Assembly: GCA_003530935.1 (NCBI GenBank)
Contig: DPEO01000043.1
Location: 1 to 18,014, forward strand
Length of the DNA: 18,014 nucleotides
DNA from: Desulfomicrobiaceae bacterium
GTDB lineage: Bacteria > Desulfobacterota > Desulfovibrionia > Desulfovibrionales > Desulfomicrobiaceae
Direction of reading: 5' to 3'
The first letter of the stretch is position 1; each line of letters opens with the position of its first letter. Below the pieces are notes generated by a model. The model made no database searches, was not told the DNA's origin, and saw nothing but the letters and a program-made list of their open reading frames with translations. Of this stretch, positions 1 to 7,465 are shown in pieces. Position numbers and translations under genes: made by a program.

Positions 1-784
1 CCAAAAGGTCCCGGAGCCGGGCGGCCATGGTGTTGACGCTTCGGGCAAGCTGCCCCACTTCGTCCTGGCTGGTGACCGGCACCTCCACTGTCAAATCCCC
101 ATCACTCACCCGGGCCGTAGCCTCCGCCACCCGAGTAAGCGGACGCACCACAGAAATGCGCAAGAATACGGAAAGCACCACGAGCAGAACCACCAAGCCA
201 GCGGCAAAGAGCCCGGCCATCATGGCCTGCGCGGTACGCAAGCACCCCATCTGCGACGAAACATCCTGGCGCACCACCATGGCCCCAAGAATGGGCTGCG
301 AGCTGCCGTGGCAATGGTGGCACTCCGGGGCATTGGGCACGGAGCGGACCTCGAGGAAATACGGGATACCGTCCAGATCCACCAGTTCTCCGTGCATGCC
401 CGTCGTGCGCAGCCGCTCCTGGACCATGGCCTGCACTTGCGGATACGGCAGCGGCTTGGCCAGGGGCTGACGCAGGGTATCCACCTTGGTGGCATAGGTG
501 ATCTCGCCTTTGAAATTGGTGAGGTACACCTCCACATCGCGGTATTTGGCGGCAATCTCGGCGAATTTTTCCGTCGTGGCCTCGTTGTCGCCAATGCTCA
601 TGGGCTTGGCGATGGCCATGGAGAGGAGTTCGCTCATGCGCTCCGCACCGTGCGCGATCTCCGCAAGACTCGCCCGACGCTGGTTCCACGAGGCCACCAT
701 GAGTAGCAGACCAAAGACGACCACCAATACCACGGCGGTAATGGCCATGAGCTTGGCGCCCAAAGAACGCTTGAAGAGTTCCAT
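1..784 (-). CDS. Haem-binding chemoreceptor-like sensor, partial (N-terminal 261 residues)
   Basis: This gene runs off the left edge, so only the N-terminal half is present. Visible parts in order: a first membrane helix (about residues 10-32), a periplasmic domain (about 33-185), a second membrane helix (about 186-210), then a HAMP linker (about 211-261) with a typical DEVGQLARSVNTMA segment. The periplasmic domain carries one c-type haem motif, C155-H-H-C158-H159. A membrane sensor with a periplasmic c-haem and HAMP resembles DcrA of Desulfovibrio vulgaris, a redox/oxygen chemoreceptor. The missing C-terminus should therefore be a methyl-accepting signalling domain, although a histidine kinase or cyclase output cannot be excluded. 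The ATG at 784 has a strong AGGAGG site (795-790), and the TAG stop of the upstream cytochrome gene lies inside that site, so the two are probably co-translated. Inferred role: sensing periplasmic redox state. Confidence 0.85.
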   Translation of the reverse strand, partial: MELFKRSLGAKLMAITAVVLVVVFGLLLMVASWNQRRASLAEIAHGAERMSELLSMAIAKPMSIGDNEATTEKFAEIAAKYRDVEVYLTNFKGEITYATKVDTLRQPLAKPLPYPQVQAMVQERLRTTGMHGELVDLDGIPYFLEVRSVPNAPECHHCHGSSQPILGAMVVRQDVSSQMGCLRTAQAMMAGLFAAGLVVLLVVLSVFLRISVVRPLTRVAEATARVSDGDLTVEVPVTSQDEVGQLARSVNTMAARLRDLL

Positions 785-793
785 GACCGCCTC

Positions 794-1249
794 CTAGTGC
801 CCGCCGCTATAGAGGGTGGGTTTGAACCCAAAGGCCCGCACCCGCTCAGGAGTGTGGCACCCCATGCAGTCCTCCACGCGAATGGCGCCCCGTCCCTTGA
901 TGAGCGAGGTATCCCCTCCGGAGTCCACATGCGCCCCGCCCGGGCCATGACACACTTCACAGCCCGCGTCGGCCAAGTCCGGGGTCTTTTCAAAGCTCAC
1001 GAACCCGCCGGGACTGCCATACCCTGTGGCGTGACACGCAAAGCAGCTCTTCAGTTCCTCTTCCGTGAGGTCCGAGGCCATCTGCTGCACTGTCCGACTG
1101 GAATGGGCCTTTTTACTGTTGGCCTTATAACTGGCATATTGGGCTTCATGACAATCCGCGCAAGCTTGGCTCCCCACATAGCGGTTTTCCTGCGCGAGCG
1201 CCGGAAGCGTCAGTCCCACGAGCACGAGCCCCAGCAAAACCCACCGCAT
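794..1249 (-). CDS. Periplasmic tetrahaem cytochrome c
   Basis: This 151-residue protein has a clear Sec signal peptide (hydrophobic core at residues 3-17, cleavage predicted after ALA at 17-19). It carries four CXXCH haem motifs at 30-34, 69-73, 97-101 and 128-132. The spacing and the GCEVCHGPGGAH segment resemble the cytochrome c554 / multihaem cytochrome family rather than the tetrahaem cytochrome c3 of sulfate reducers. It is exported and should act as a small periplasmic electron carrier. The ATG at 1249 was chosen over an ATG 18 bases upstream because GGGAGG lies at good spacing and the signal peptide then begins MRW. It is immediately followed by the haem chemoreceptor, whose Shine-Dalgarno site overlaps this gene's TAG stop. 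A partner role, passing electrons to or from the sensor's haem, is an inference from this arrangement. Confidence 0.88.
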   Translation of the reverse strand: MRWVLLGLVLVGLTLPALAQENRYVGSQACADCHEAQYASYKANSKKAHSSRTVQQMASDLTEEELKSCFACHATGYGSPGGFVSFEKTPDLADAGCEVCHGPGGAHVDSGGDTSLIKGRGAIRVEDCMGCHTPERVRAFGFKPTLYSGGH

Positions 1250-1334
1250 AGTACCTCCCTCTTCCAACGTATTTTTTTCAGGCCTGGGTTGCGCTAGCCT
1301 GAGTTACCGGCAGCGTCAATAACCCATTGGAGCA

Positions 1335-2741
1335 TTACGACACACGAGCGCGCTCAGGCTGCGCATCCAGCCACGCCTCCAGATCCGCCATCTGCCGGGC
1401 CACGGCCGCCGGCCCGGTCCCGCCGGGGGTGTTGCGCCGGGCAACAGCGGCCTCGAAACGCAGGGCGTCGAACACCTCCGGCCCGGCCTTGGGGGCGTAG
1501 CGCTGGATCTCCTCCAGAGACAAGTCCTCCAGCCCCACCCCCTTGCCTTCCGCGTAGGCCACCACGGCGCCGGTCTGGTGATGGGCGTCGCGAAACGGCA
1601 CGCCGCGGGTCACCAAGTAGTCCGCCAGCTCCGTGGCATTGATATATCCTCGCTGCAGCGCGCGGGTCATGGCTTCCGGCACGAACTCCATGGACGCCAT
1701 CATGCCGGCAAGCAGCCGCACCGAGGCATGCACCGTGGCGTGGGCATCCAAGAGCGGCGCCTTGTCTTCCTGCAAATCGCGGTTGTACGTAAGCGGCAGT
1801 CCCTTCATCATGGTCAAGAGGGCGACCAAATCGCCATACACCCGTCCGGTCTTGCCCCGCATGAGCTCCGCCACATCGGGATTTTTTTTCTGCGGCATGA
1901 TGGAAGAACCGGTGCTGTAGGCATCCGGGAGGCGCACAAAGCCCAATTGGGGATTGGCCCAGATGACGATTTCCTCGCACAGCCGACTGGCATGCATCAT
2001 GATGATGCTGGCGCAGCACACCGCCTCCACCAGAAAGTCCCGATCCGCCACGGCGTCCATGCTATTGGCGAAGACGGCCCCAAATCCCACTTCCGCGGCA
2101 ACGGCCGCCGGGTCCAGGGGATAGGTGGTCCCCGCCAGCGCCGCCGCCCCCAAAGGCGAGACCTCCACCCGGGGGAGCAAGCCATCGATGCGTTCCACAT
2201 CCCGCCGGAACATCTGGGCATAGGCAAGGAGGTGATGGGCAAGGCTCACCGGTTGGGCGGGCTGGAAATGGGTGCAGCCCGGAAGCAGCGTCTCGCAGTG
2301 CTCCTTGGCCCGCGCCAGCAGCACGCCGATGAGCTCCACCAACGCCTGCCGCCACTGGCGCACGAATTTCGCCGTGGCCAGGCGGGTATCGAGCAGGGTC
2401 TGATCGTTGCGGGAGCGGCCGGTATGGAGCTTTCGGCCCGGCTCACCAATGAGCTCCACGAGCCGGGTTTCGATATTCATATGCACGTCTTCCAGGGACT
2501 CCCGCCACGGAAAGACGCCGGAGCGAATCTCTTCCGCCACACGTTCCAAGCCGTCCACAATGGCCTGGGCCTCGGCCTCGGTGAGGATGCCCTGACGGGC
2601 GAGCATACGGGCGTGCGCCTTGGAGCCGGCGATATCCTCCATGGCCAGATGCCGATCCACATCCAAGGAGCAGGTGTAGCGCTCCACTTCCGGGGCCGTG
2701 GCCTCGGCAAAGCGCCCTCCCCAAGGTTTGGCCTGGCTCAC
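1335..2741 (-). CDS. argH: Argininosuccinate lyase
   Basis: Splits argininosuccinate into arginine and fumarate, the last step of arginine synthesis, in the cytoplasm. The 468-residue length is normal. Family motifs are visible: HTGRSRND at 106-113, THFQPAQP at 157-164, and the fumarase/aspartase-superfamily signature GSSIMPQKKNPD at 278-289, which holds the catalytic serine loop. The start is GTG at 2741; it overlaps the argG TGA stop (GTGA), and GGAGG lies about 6 bases upstream inside argG. This gives translational coupling at the end of an argF-argG-argH cluster. No convincing terminator follows in the 85 bases before the cytochrome gene. Confidence 0.97.
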   Translation of the reverse strand: MSQAKPWGGRFAEATAPEVERYTCSLDVDRHLAMEDIAGSKAHARMLARQGILTEAEAQAIVDGLERVAEEIRSGVFPWRESLEDVHMNIETRLVELIGEPGRKLHTGRSRNDQTLLDTRLATAKFVRQWRQALVELIGVLLARAKEHCETLLPGCTHFQPAQPVSLAHHLLAYAQMFRRDVERIDGLLPRVEVSPLGAAALAGTTYPLDPAAVAAEVGFGAVFANSMDAVADRDFLVEAVCCASIIMMHASRLCEEIVIWANPQLGFVRLPDAYSTGSSIMPQKKNPDVAELMRGKTGRVYGDLVALLTMMKGLPLTYNRDLQEDKAPLLDAHATVHASVRLLAGMMASMEFVPEAMTRALQRGYINATELADYLVTRGVPFRDAHHQTGAVVAYAEGKGVGLEDLSLEEIQRYAPKAGPEVFDALRFEAAVARRNTPGGTGPAAVARQMADLEAWLDAQPERARVS

Positions 2742-3943
2742 GACCGGCCTCCAAGCCCCGCCTGGGCCATGAGGCGCAAGCCATGCAGGCGGATAAAGCC
2801 CGCAGCGTCCGCTTGGTTGTAGACCTCATCGCGCTCGAAGGTGGCAAGGTCGGGGTTGTAGAGCGAGCACGGGGAAGTCCGGCCCACCGGATATACCCCG
2901 CCCTTGTAGAGGCGCAGACGCACTTCACCGGTGACCCGCTCGCTGGCCTTGTCCATGAAGGCTTGCAGGGCCTCGCGCTCCGGGGAGAACCAAAAGCCGT
3001 TGTACACCATCTCGGCATAGCGGGGAACGAGGCTGTCGCGCAGATGGAGCAGCTCCCGGTCCATGGTGATGCCTTCCAGATCACGCCGGGCGCGGTAGAG
3101 AATGGTGCCTCCGGGGGTCTCGTACACCCCGCGGGACTTGATGCCCACGAAGCGGTTCTCCACCATGTCCAGGCGACCGATGCCGTGCTTGCCGCCCAAG
3201 GCGTTGAGGCGCTCGAAGATGCCCGCCGGGGACAGGCGCTCGCCGTTCACCGCCACGGGATCTCCGGCCTCGAAGACGACGGTGACTTCCTCCGGGGTGT
3301 CCGGGGCCTTTTCGGGCGGCACACACAAGAGATACGTCCCTGGGCCGGGCTCTGCGGCCGGATCTTCCAGCTCCCCGCCTTCGAAACTCAAATGGAGCAG
3401 GTTGCGGTCGCAGGAATAGGGCTTGGCCTCGGTCACGGGCACGGGGATGCCGTGCTCGCGGCAAAAGGCGAGGATGTCCGTGCGCGAGCGCAGCGACCAC
3501 TCCCGCCACGGGGCGATGGTGCGGATCTGCGGGGCCAGGGCCATGACCGAAAGCTCGAAACGCACCTGGTCGTTGCCTTTGCCCGTGGCGCCGTGGGCCA
3601 CGGCCTGGGCGCCCTCCGCCAAGGCGATCTCCACCAGTTTCTTGGCGATGAGCGGCCGGGCGATGGACGTGCCCAGCAGATAGCCGCCCTCGTACACCGC
3701 AGCGGCGCGCATCATGGGAAAGACGTAGTCCCGGGCGAACTCCTCCCGCAAATCCACCACATAGGCCTTGGTGGCCCCGGTGGCGTGGGCTTTCTCCTCG
3801 ATACCGGAAAGCTCCTCTCCCTGCCCCAAGTCCGCGGTCATGGTGATGACTTCGCACTCGTAGGTCACGGCCAGCCATTTGAGGATGGCGGACGTATCCA
3901 AGCCGCCCGAATAGGCGAGCACAATTTTTTTGATATCACTCAT
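2738..3943 (-). CDS. argG: Argininosuccinate synthase
   Basis: Joins citrulline and aspartate using ATP to form argininosuccinate. The 401-residue protein begins MSDIKKIVLAYSGGLDTS, with the ATP-pyrophosphatase loop SGGLDTS at 12-18. Further family segments include GATGKGNDQVRFE and the C-terminal ATFERDEVYNQADAAGFIRLHGL. The reading frame extends 27 codons upstream into argF, but the ATG at 3943 is preferred because it has an AGGAG site (3958-3954) and gives the family N-terminus. The argF TAG stop (3959-3957) is part of that same TAGGAG string. The gene lies 13 bases after argF and overlaps argH by 4 bases. Confidence 0.97.
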   Translation of the reverse strand: MSDIKKIVLAYSGGLDTSAILKWLAVTYECEVITMTADLGQGEELSGIEEKAHATGATKAYVVDLREEFARDYVFPMMRAAAVYEGGYLLGTSIARPLIAKKLVEIALAEGAQAVAHGATGKGNDQVRFELSVMALAPQIRTIAPWREWSLRSRTDILAFCREHGIPVPVTEAKPYSCDRNLLHLSFEGGELEDPAAEPGPGTYLLCVPPEKAPDTPEEVTVVFEAGDPVAVNGERLSPAGIFERLNALGGKHGIGRLDMVENRFVGIKSRGVYETPGGTILYRARRDLEGITMDRELLHLRDSLVPRYAEMVYNGFWFSPEREALQAFMDKASERVTGEVRLRLYKGGVYPVGRTSPCSLYNPDLATFERDEVYNQADAAGFIRLHGLRLMAQAGLGGRS

Positions 3944-3956
3944 GGGTCGTATTCTC

Positions 3957-4853
3957 CTACGCAAAGATCCATTCCAAGATGGCCTTCTGAATGTGGAGGC
4001 GGTTTTCCGCCTGATCGAACACAATGGACTGCGGACCTTCGAAGACCTCCTCGCTCACCTCTTCGCCGCGGTGCGCGGGCAGACAATGGAGGAACTTGGC
4101 CTCCGGATGGGCGAGGGCCATGAGCGCGGCATCCACCTGAAATCCGGAAAACGCGGCAAGCCGTGCTCCGGCCTCGGCTTCCTGCCCCATGGAGGCCCAC
4201 ACATCGGTGTTCACGTAATGGGCCCCACGCACCGCGGCCTTGGGGTCGTGTCCCAGTTCCAGCCGGGCGCCGGCGGCGCGGGCCGCGGCCACCACCTGGG
4301 CGTCGGGCTCGAATCCCGCCGGGGTGGCCAGACGCAAGGTAAAGCCAAAGAGCGCGGCGGCCTCGATCCAGGAATGGGCCATGTTGTTGCCGTCCCCCAC
4401 CCAGGCCACGATGAGCGACCCAAGGTCAGGCGTGCGCTCGTACATGGTGAGCACGTCGCAGAGTACCTGGCAGGGATGAAGCAGATCGCTGAGGGCATTG
4501 ATCACCGGGATGGAGCCGAAGCGGGCGAGCTCTTCCAGATTGGCCTGGGCAAAGGTACGCACCACCAGCCCGTCCACATAACGCGAAAGCACCCGGGCGG
4601 TGTCGCGCAGGGGCTCACTTCGGCCCAGTTGCGAGTCCGCCGGAGTAAGAAAGATGGTGGACCCGCCCAAATGGCGCACCGCCACCTCAAAAGACACCCG
4701 TGTCCGGGTGGAAGCCTTTTCAAAAATCAGGGCAATGGTCTTGCCCGAAAGCTGCTCGGAGCGGAAATTCTCCGCCTTCATGGCCGCGCCGCGGCGCACC
4801 AGGGCCATGGCGGTCTGGGTCGACAAATCTGCAAAGGAAAGAAAATGCTTCAT
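3957..4853 (-). CDS. argF: Ornithine carbamoyltransferase
   Basis: Transfers a carbamoyl group from carbamoyl phosphate to ornithine, giving citrulline for argininosuccinate synthase, whose gene follows directly. The 298-residue length is typical for the anabolic enzyme. Key motifs: the carbamoyl-phosphate site STRTR at 48-52, HPCQ at 126-129, and the ornithine-loop HCLPAHRGEEV beginning at 256. These distinguish it from aspartate carbamoyltransferase. The start ATG at 4853 directly precedes the conserved KHFLSFADLS sequence. It is first of the argFGH cluster. The 67-base gap to the lipoprotein gene upstream holds two short palindromes, so transcription may start or be regulated there. Confidence 0.97.
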   Translation of the reverse strand: MKHFLSFADLSTQTAMALVRRGAAMKAENFRSEQLSGKTIALIFEKASTRTRVSFEVAVRHLGGSTIFLTPADSQLGRSEPLRDTARVLSRYVDGLVVRTFAQANLEELARFGSIPVINALSDLLHPCQVLCDVLTMYERTPDLGSLIVAWVGDGNNMAHSWIEAAALFGFTLRLATPAGFEPDAQVVAAARAAGARLELGHDPKAAVRGAHYVNTDVWASMGQEAEAGARLAAFSGFQVDAALMALAHPEAKFLHCLPAHRGEEVSEEVFEGPQSIVFDQAENRLHIQKAILEWIFA

Positions 4854-4920
4854 AGCGTCTGCCTGGAATTAAAGGTTACGGAAAAAATTCCGCTACAAAG
4901 CAAGGCCCGGCCTTGTAAAG
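4854..4920 (-). promoter_or_regulatory. argF upstream spacer with two palindromes
   Basis: Between the lipoprotein stop and argF there are two inverted repeats. CAAGGCC-C-GGCCTTG is at 4901-4915, and CGGAA-AAAA-TTCCG is at 4879-4892, the latter giving a run of six T on the minus strand. Read on the minus strand, a GC-rich stem is followed about ten bases later by the T-rich element. This could be an attenuator or weak terminator after the lipoprotein gene, or an operator for argF. I see no clear match to the classical E. coli-type ARG box. The function is inference. Confidence 0.4.
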
Positions 4921-5550
4921 TCACGGCATCTCCTCGCCATGGGCGAGGTAGGTCTGCCCAAGGCTCTCGGCGATGGCGGCCATGACCGCTACTTCCGGAT
5001 GCCGGGGCAAACGCTCGGCGCGCCGCACCACCACGTAGTCCCGCACCGGAGCGCCTTCGAGCACGCCGGCCTGACTCGCGCTCCAATAGGTCTGCCCTGT
5101 GGCCACCCACACCGCCTCCACCTGGACGCCGATCTCCGTGCGCCCGAGCCCGCCGCCCACGAGCACCGGATGCAGGCGGCCCGTGACCAACACCGTGGCC
5201 CCCTTTGTCCGGGCCCAGGCCAGGGCCTCCTCCCGACTGGAGACGCGGGTGTCGGCATCGAACTCCAGGGCGGGAAAGACCCGCAAGCGCCGCCACACAT
5301 CGCACAGCGTGCCGGTGAGTCCCACGCTGATGGCGCGGCGGTGCTGGGCCTCGCCTTCCAGGACGAAAGGCAAGACCAACGCCCGCTCCGGCACGCTTGC
5401 CACATTGGCAGGGACCACCGATTCCTCCAGTGCCCCCAACACCACCCCGCTATCGGCATACCAGCTCACCCCGTGCAGATGCAGCGTGGCATCCCCCTGC
5501 GGGGCGCAGGCCGCAAGCAGCATAAGCAGCATCCCCAAAAAGTAGCGCAC
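4921..5550 (-). CDS. Small outer-surface lipoprotein of unknown function
   Basis: The 209-residue product starts MRYFLGMLLMLLAAC, a short lipoprotein signal peptide with lipobox LAAC and the lipidated cysteine at 15. The rest has no motif that I recognise with certainty. It contains segments such as GATVLVTGRLHPVLVGG and QVEAVWVATGQTYWS, which suggest a beta-rich soluble domain like those of lipoproteins that look up or tether cell-envelope factors. It lacks multihaem or Fe-S motifs. The start is GTG at 5550, supported by an AGGAGGAGG site; the ybeY TAA stop lies inside TAAGGAGG, so it is coupled to ybeY. It sits between ybeY and argF. No function is assigned. Confidence 0.75.
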   Translation of the reverse strand: MRYFLGMLLMLLAACAPQGDATLHLHGVSWYADSGVVLGALEESVVPANVASVPERALVLPFVLEGEAQHRRAISVGLTGTLCDVWRRLRVFPALEFDADTRVSSREEALAWARTKGATVLVTGRLHPVLVGGGLGRTEIGVQVEAVWVATGQTYWSASQAGVLEGAPVRDYVVVRRAERLPRHPEVAVMAAIAESLGQTYLAHGEEMP

Positions 5551-5559
5551 GCCTCCTCC

Positions 5560-5991
5560 TTACGGCTCCCCCCAGGCAAATCCCGGGACTTCGGCTACGC
5601 ACTGGGCTACCGCCAGGTCCGTCAACGCGTCCATTTCCGGTCCATGGGGCAGCCCCGCCAAATGGAGGAGCCCATGGGCCACGAGCCGGGCCGCGTACGC
5701 CCGGAAGGGCTGCAGGTAGAGTTCCGCTTCCCGGGCCACGGTATCGGCAGAAAGCACCAGATCCCCCAGACGGTCGGGCTCTTCGGTGGGAAAACTGAGC
5801 ACGTTGGTAGGCCCCAGACCACCGGCGAAACGCGCATGGAGCTCGGCCATTTCCTGGTCGTGGGTGATGCGGATCGCCAAGCCGTGTAGGGGAATTTGCA
5901 AGGTGCGCGCCAAACACCGCACAAGGTCCGCCAGCTCCGAAGGGGAAAAAGGCAGGCGGGGATCGGGAAAAGTATCAACGACGATGTCCAT
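5560..5991 (-). CDS. ybeY: Endoribonuclease YbeY (rRNA maturation factor)
   Basis: A zinc-dependent RNase involved in 16S rRNA 3' end processing and ribosome quality control. The 143-residue length fits the family. The metal motif H106-GLL-H110-LAGLP-H116 matches the conserved HGxLHLxGxxH, and LGPTNVLSFP before it is the family's second conserved block. The start ATG at 5991 lies inside the end of phoH (17-base overlap); an upstream GGAG sits about 9 bases before it. A frame extension further upstream is not family-like. The order phoH-ybeY is widely conserved in bacteria. The stop is embedded in the next gene's ribosome binding site. Confidence 0.95.
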   Translation of the reverse strand: MDIVVDTFPDPRLPFSPSELADLVRCLARTLQIPLHGLAIRITHDQEMAELHARFAGGLGPTNVLSFPTEEPDRLGDLVLSADTVAREAELYLQPFRAYAARLVAHGLLHLAGLPHGPEMDALTDLAVAQCVAEVPGFAWGEP

Positions 5992-6985
5992 GGGAGTTGC
6001 TCCGGGAAGGATCGGAGGCCGCGCTGCGGGCATGACGCTCATAGGCCTGCACGATGCGGCCCACCAAAGGATGTCGGATGACATCGGCCTGATCGAAGTG
6101 CACCATGGCCACGCCCGGGACGTCCCGCAGCACGGTGATGGCCTGCACCAGGCCGGAGTCCACGTGGCCCGGCAGATCGATCTGGGTCACGTCCCCGGTG
6201 ACCACCGCCCGGGAGCCATAGCCCAAGCGGGTGAGAAACATCTTCATCTGCTCCGGCGTCGTGTTTTGGGCCTCATCCAGGATGACGTAGGCGTCGTTGA
6301 GAGTGCGGCCGCGCATGAAGGCCAGCGGCGCGATCTCGATACTGCCCGAGGCCATCATCTCCTGCACGCGCACCGGGTCGAGCATGTCGTGCAGGGCGTC
6401 GTAGAGGGGGCGCAGGTACGGATTGACCTTTTCCACCAAATCGCCGGGCAAAAATCCGAGCTTTTCCCCGGCCTCCACGGCCGGACGGGTGAGCACCAAA
6501 CGCTTGACCCGCTTTTGCAAGAAGAACCACACCCCCACCGCCACGGCCAAGTAGGTCTTGCCCGTGCCTGCAGGGCCAATGCCCAACGTGAGATCACTTT
6601 CCCGCAATGCATGGATGTATTCCCGCTGCCGACCGGTCTTGGGCATCACCGACTTGCGCGAGGACACCACAAACACCGACTCCCGGTAATACTGGGCCAG
6701 CCTGGCCTTGGGGTCACGCAGCATCAGGCGCAACCCCTGCTCCACATCCCGGTCGAACAGGCGGTAGCCCGCGCGCACCAAATCCGCCACCTGGGCAAAG
6801 AATTCCGCCACCACGTCCACCATGATGGTATCCTCGCCAGCAAGGCGCACGGTCGCCCCCACGCTACTCACCGAAAGTCCGGTCATGCCGGCCACGGTCT
6901 CCAAAAACGCCCCGCCCGGGCCGCAGACCTCCCGGGCCACGTCGGCGTCCCCGAAACGAATCTCCCGCTCCACCGTCGGCTCCAT
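5975..6985 (-). CDS. phoH: PhoH family ATPase
   Basis: A cytoplasmic P-loop NTPase of the PhoH/PhoL family, linked to RNA metabolism and usually encoded next to ybeY, as here. With the ATG at 6985 it has 336 residues. It shows an N-terminal KH-like region (about 1-100), Walker A GPAGTGKT at 137-144, and Walker B VILDEAQN at 234-241, followed by TGDVTQIDLP. The frame stays open upstream with an ATG at 7003 and a GTG at 7024. I favour 6985 because the product then begins MEPTVEREIRF, but its ribosome site (GGGGG about 12 bases upstream) is imperfect and the 7003 start is possible. It overlaps ybeY by 17 bases and diverges from the plus-strand gene at 7049. Confidence 0.94.
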   Translation of the reverse strand: MEPTVEREIRFGDADVAREVCGPGGAFLETVAGMTGLSVSSVGATVRLAGEDTIMVDVVAEFFAQVADLVRAGYRLFDRDVEQGLRLMLRDPKARLAQYYRESVFVVSSRKSVMPKTGRQREYIHALRESDLTLGIGPAGTGKTYLAVAVGVWFFLQKRVKRLVLTRPAVEAGEKLGFLPGDLVEKVNPYLRPLYDALHDMLDPVRVQEMMASGSIEIAPLAFMRGRTLNDAYVILDEAQNTTPEQMKMFLTRLGYGSRAVVTGDVTQIDLPGHVDSGLVQAITVLRDVPGVAMVHFDQADVIRHPLVGRIVQAYERHARSAASDPSRSNSHGHRR

Positions 6986-7048
6986 CCGTTGCCAAACCCC
7001 CATCCCTGACCTAAAAGGCCGCACTGTATTTCAACGCACCGAGGACCT

Positions 7049-7465
7049 ATGCCCCAGAAACCACCCACACTTCCCGTCATTCGGCCAGAAACCCACGCCG
7101 CTGTGCGCGAAGCACGCCACATGGTCTCCCAGGCGCTCAAAAGCGCCATCCGCACCAACCTTGCCGCCTTGGCCTGCGCCGGACTCTATGCCTATGCCAG
7201 CTCGCAGCGTTTCTGGGAGCGCAAAGGCCGCAGCTGGTGGGCCAAAACCCGGGCCTTTGCCAAAACCGCATATCTCGCCTTACAGGAGGACGCCTTCGGC
7301 GCGGATCTGCACATCGAGACCCACAACCTGGACACCATGCTCGAAGGCAGCGCCCCGCTGCTCGCCATCCCGCCCTCACCGGAAGAGGTGGACCGCATGG
7401 TCACCCGCCACAAACCGTCAAAAGGGCCAGGGCCATCCCCTTCCTCCAAGACCGGCCGCTCCTAG
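7049..7465 (+). CDS. Unrecognised 138-residue protein
   Basis: I do not recognise this family. It is read as a gene because it fills an otherwise empty gap between two minus-strand genes, begins ATG 6 bases after a GAGGA site (7040-7044), and ends cleanly at the moaA stop. The N-terminal half is rich in A/R/K and helix-forming (a possible weakly hydrophobic stretch at about 37-51). The middle has WERKGRSWWAKTRAF, and the C-terminus (about 120-138) is a basic, Pro/Ser-rich tail that looks disordered. There is no signal peptide or metal motif. It diverges from phoH across about 63 bases and converges with moaA; the palindrome CTAG at 7462-7465 supplies a TAG stop to both genes. Confidence 0.65.
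   Translation: MPQKPPTLPVIRPETHAAVREARHMVSQALKSAIRTNLAALACAGLYAYASSQRFWERKGRSWWAKTRAFAKTAYLALQEDAFGADLHIETHNLDTMLEGSAPLLAIPPSPEEVDRMVTRHKPSKGPGPSPSSKTGRS

Noticed and set aside
1578..2822. Plus-strand open frame of 414 codons opposite argH
   Set aside because: Antisense shadow of a GC-rich gene. The protein is His/Gly/Arg-rich with no motif, and argH is certain.
2783..4123. Plus-strand open frame of 446 codons opposite argG
   Set aside because: Antisense shadow. The composition is unlike a real protein and it spans the argF-argG junction.
5786..7009. Plus-strand open frame of 407 codons opposite phoH and ybeY
   Set aside because: Antisense shadow crossing two clear genes; no ribosome site or family match.
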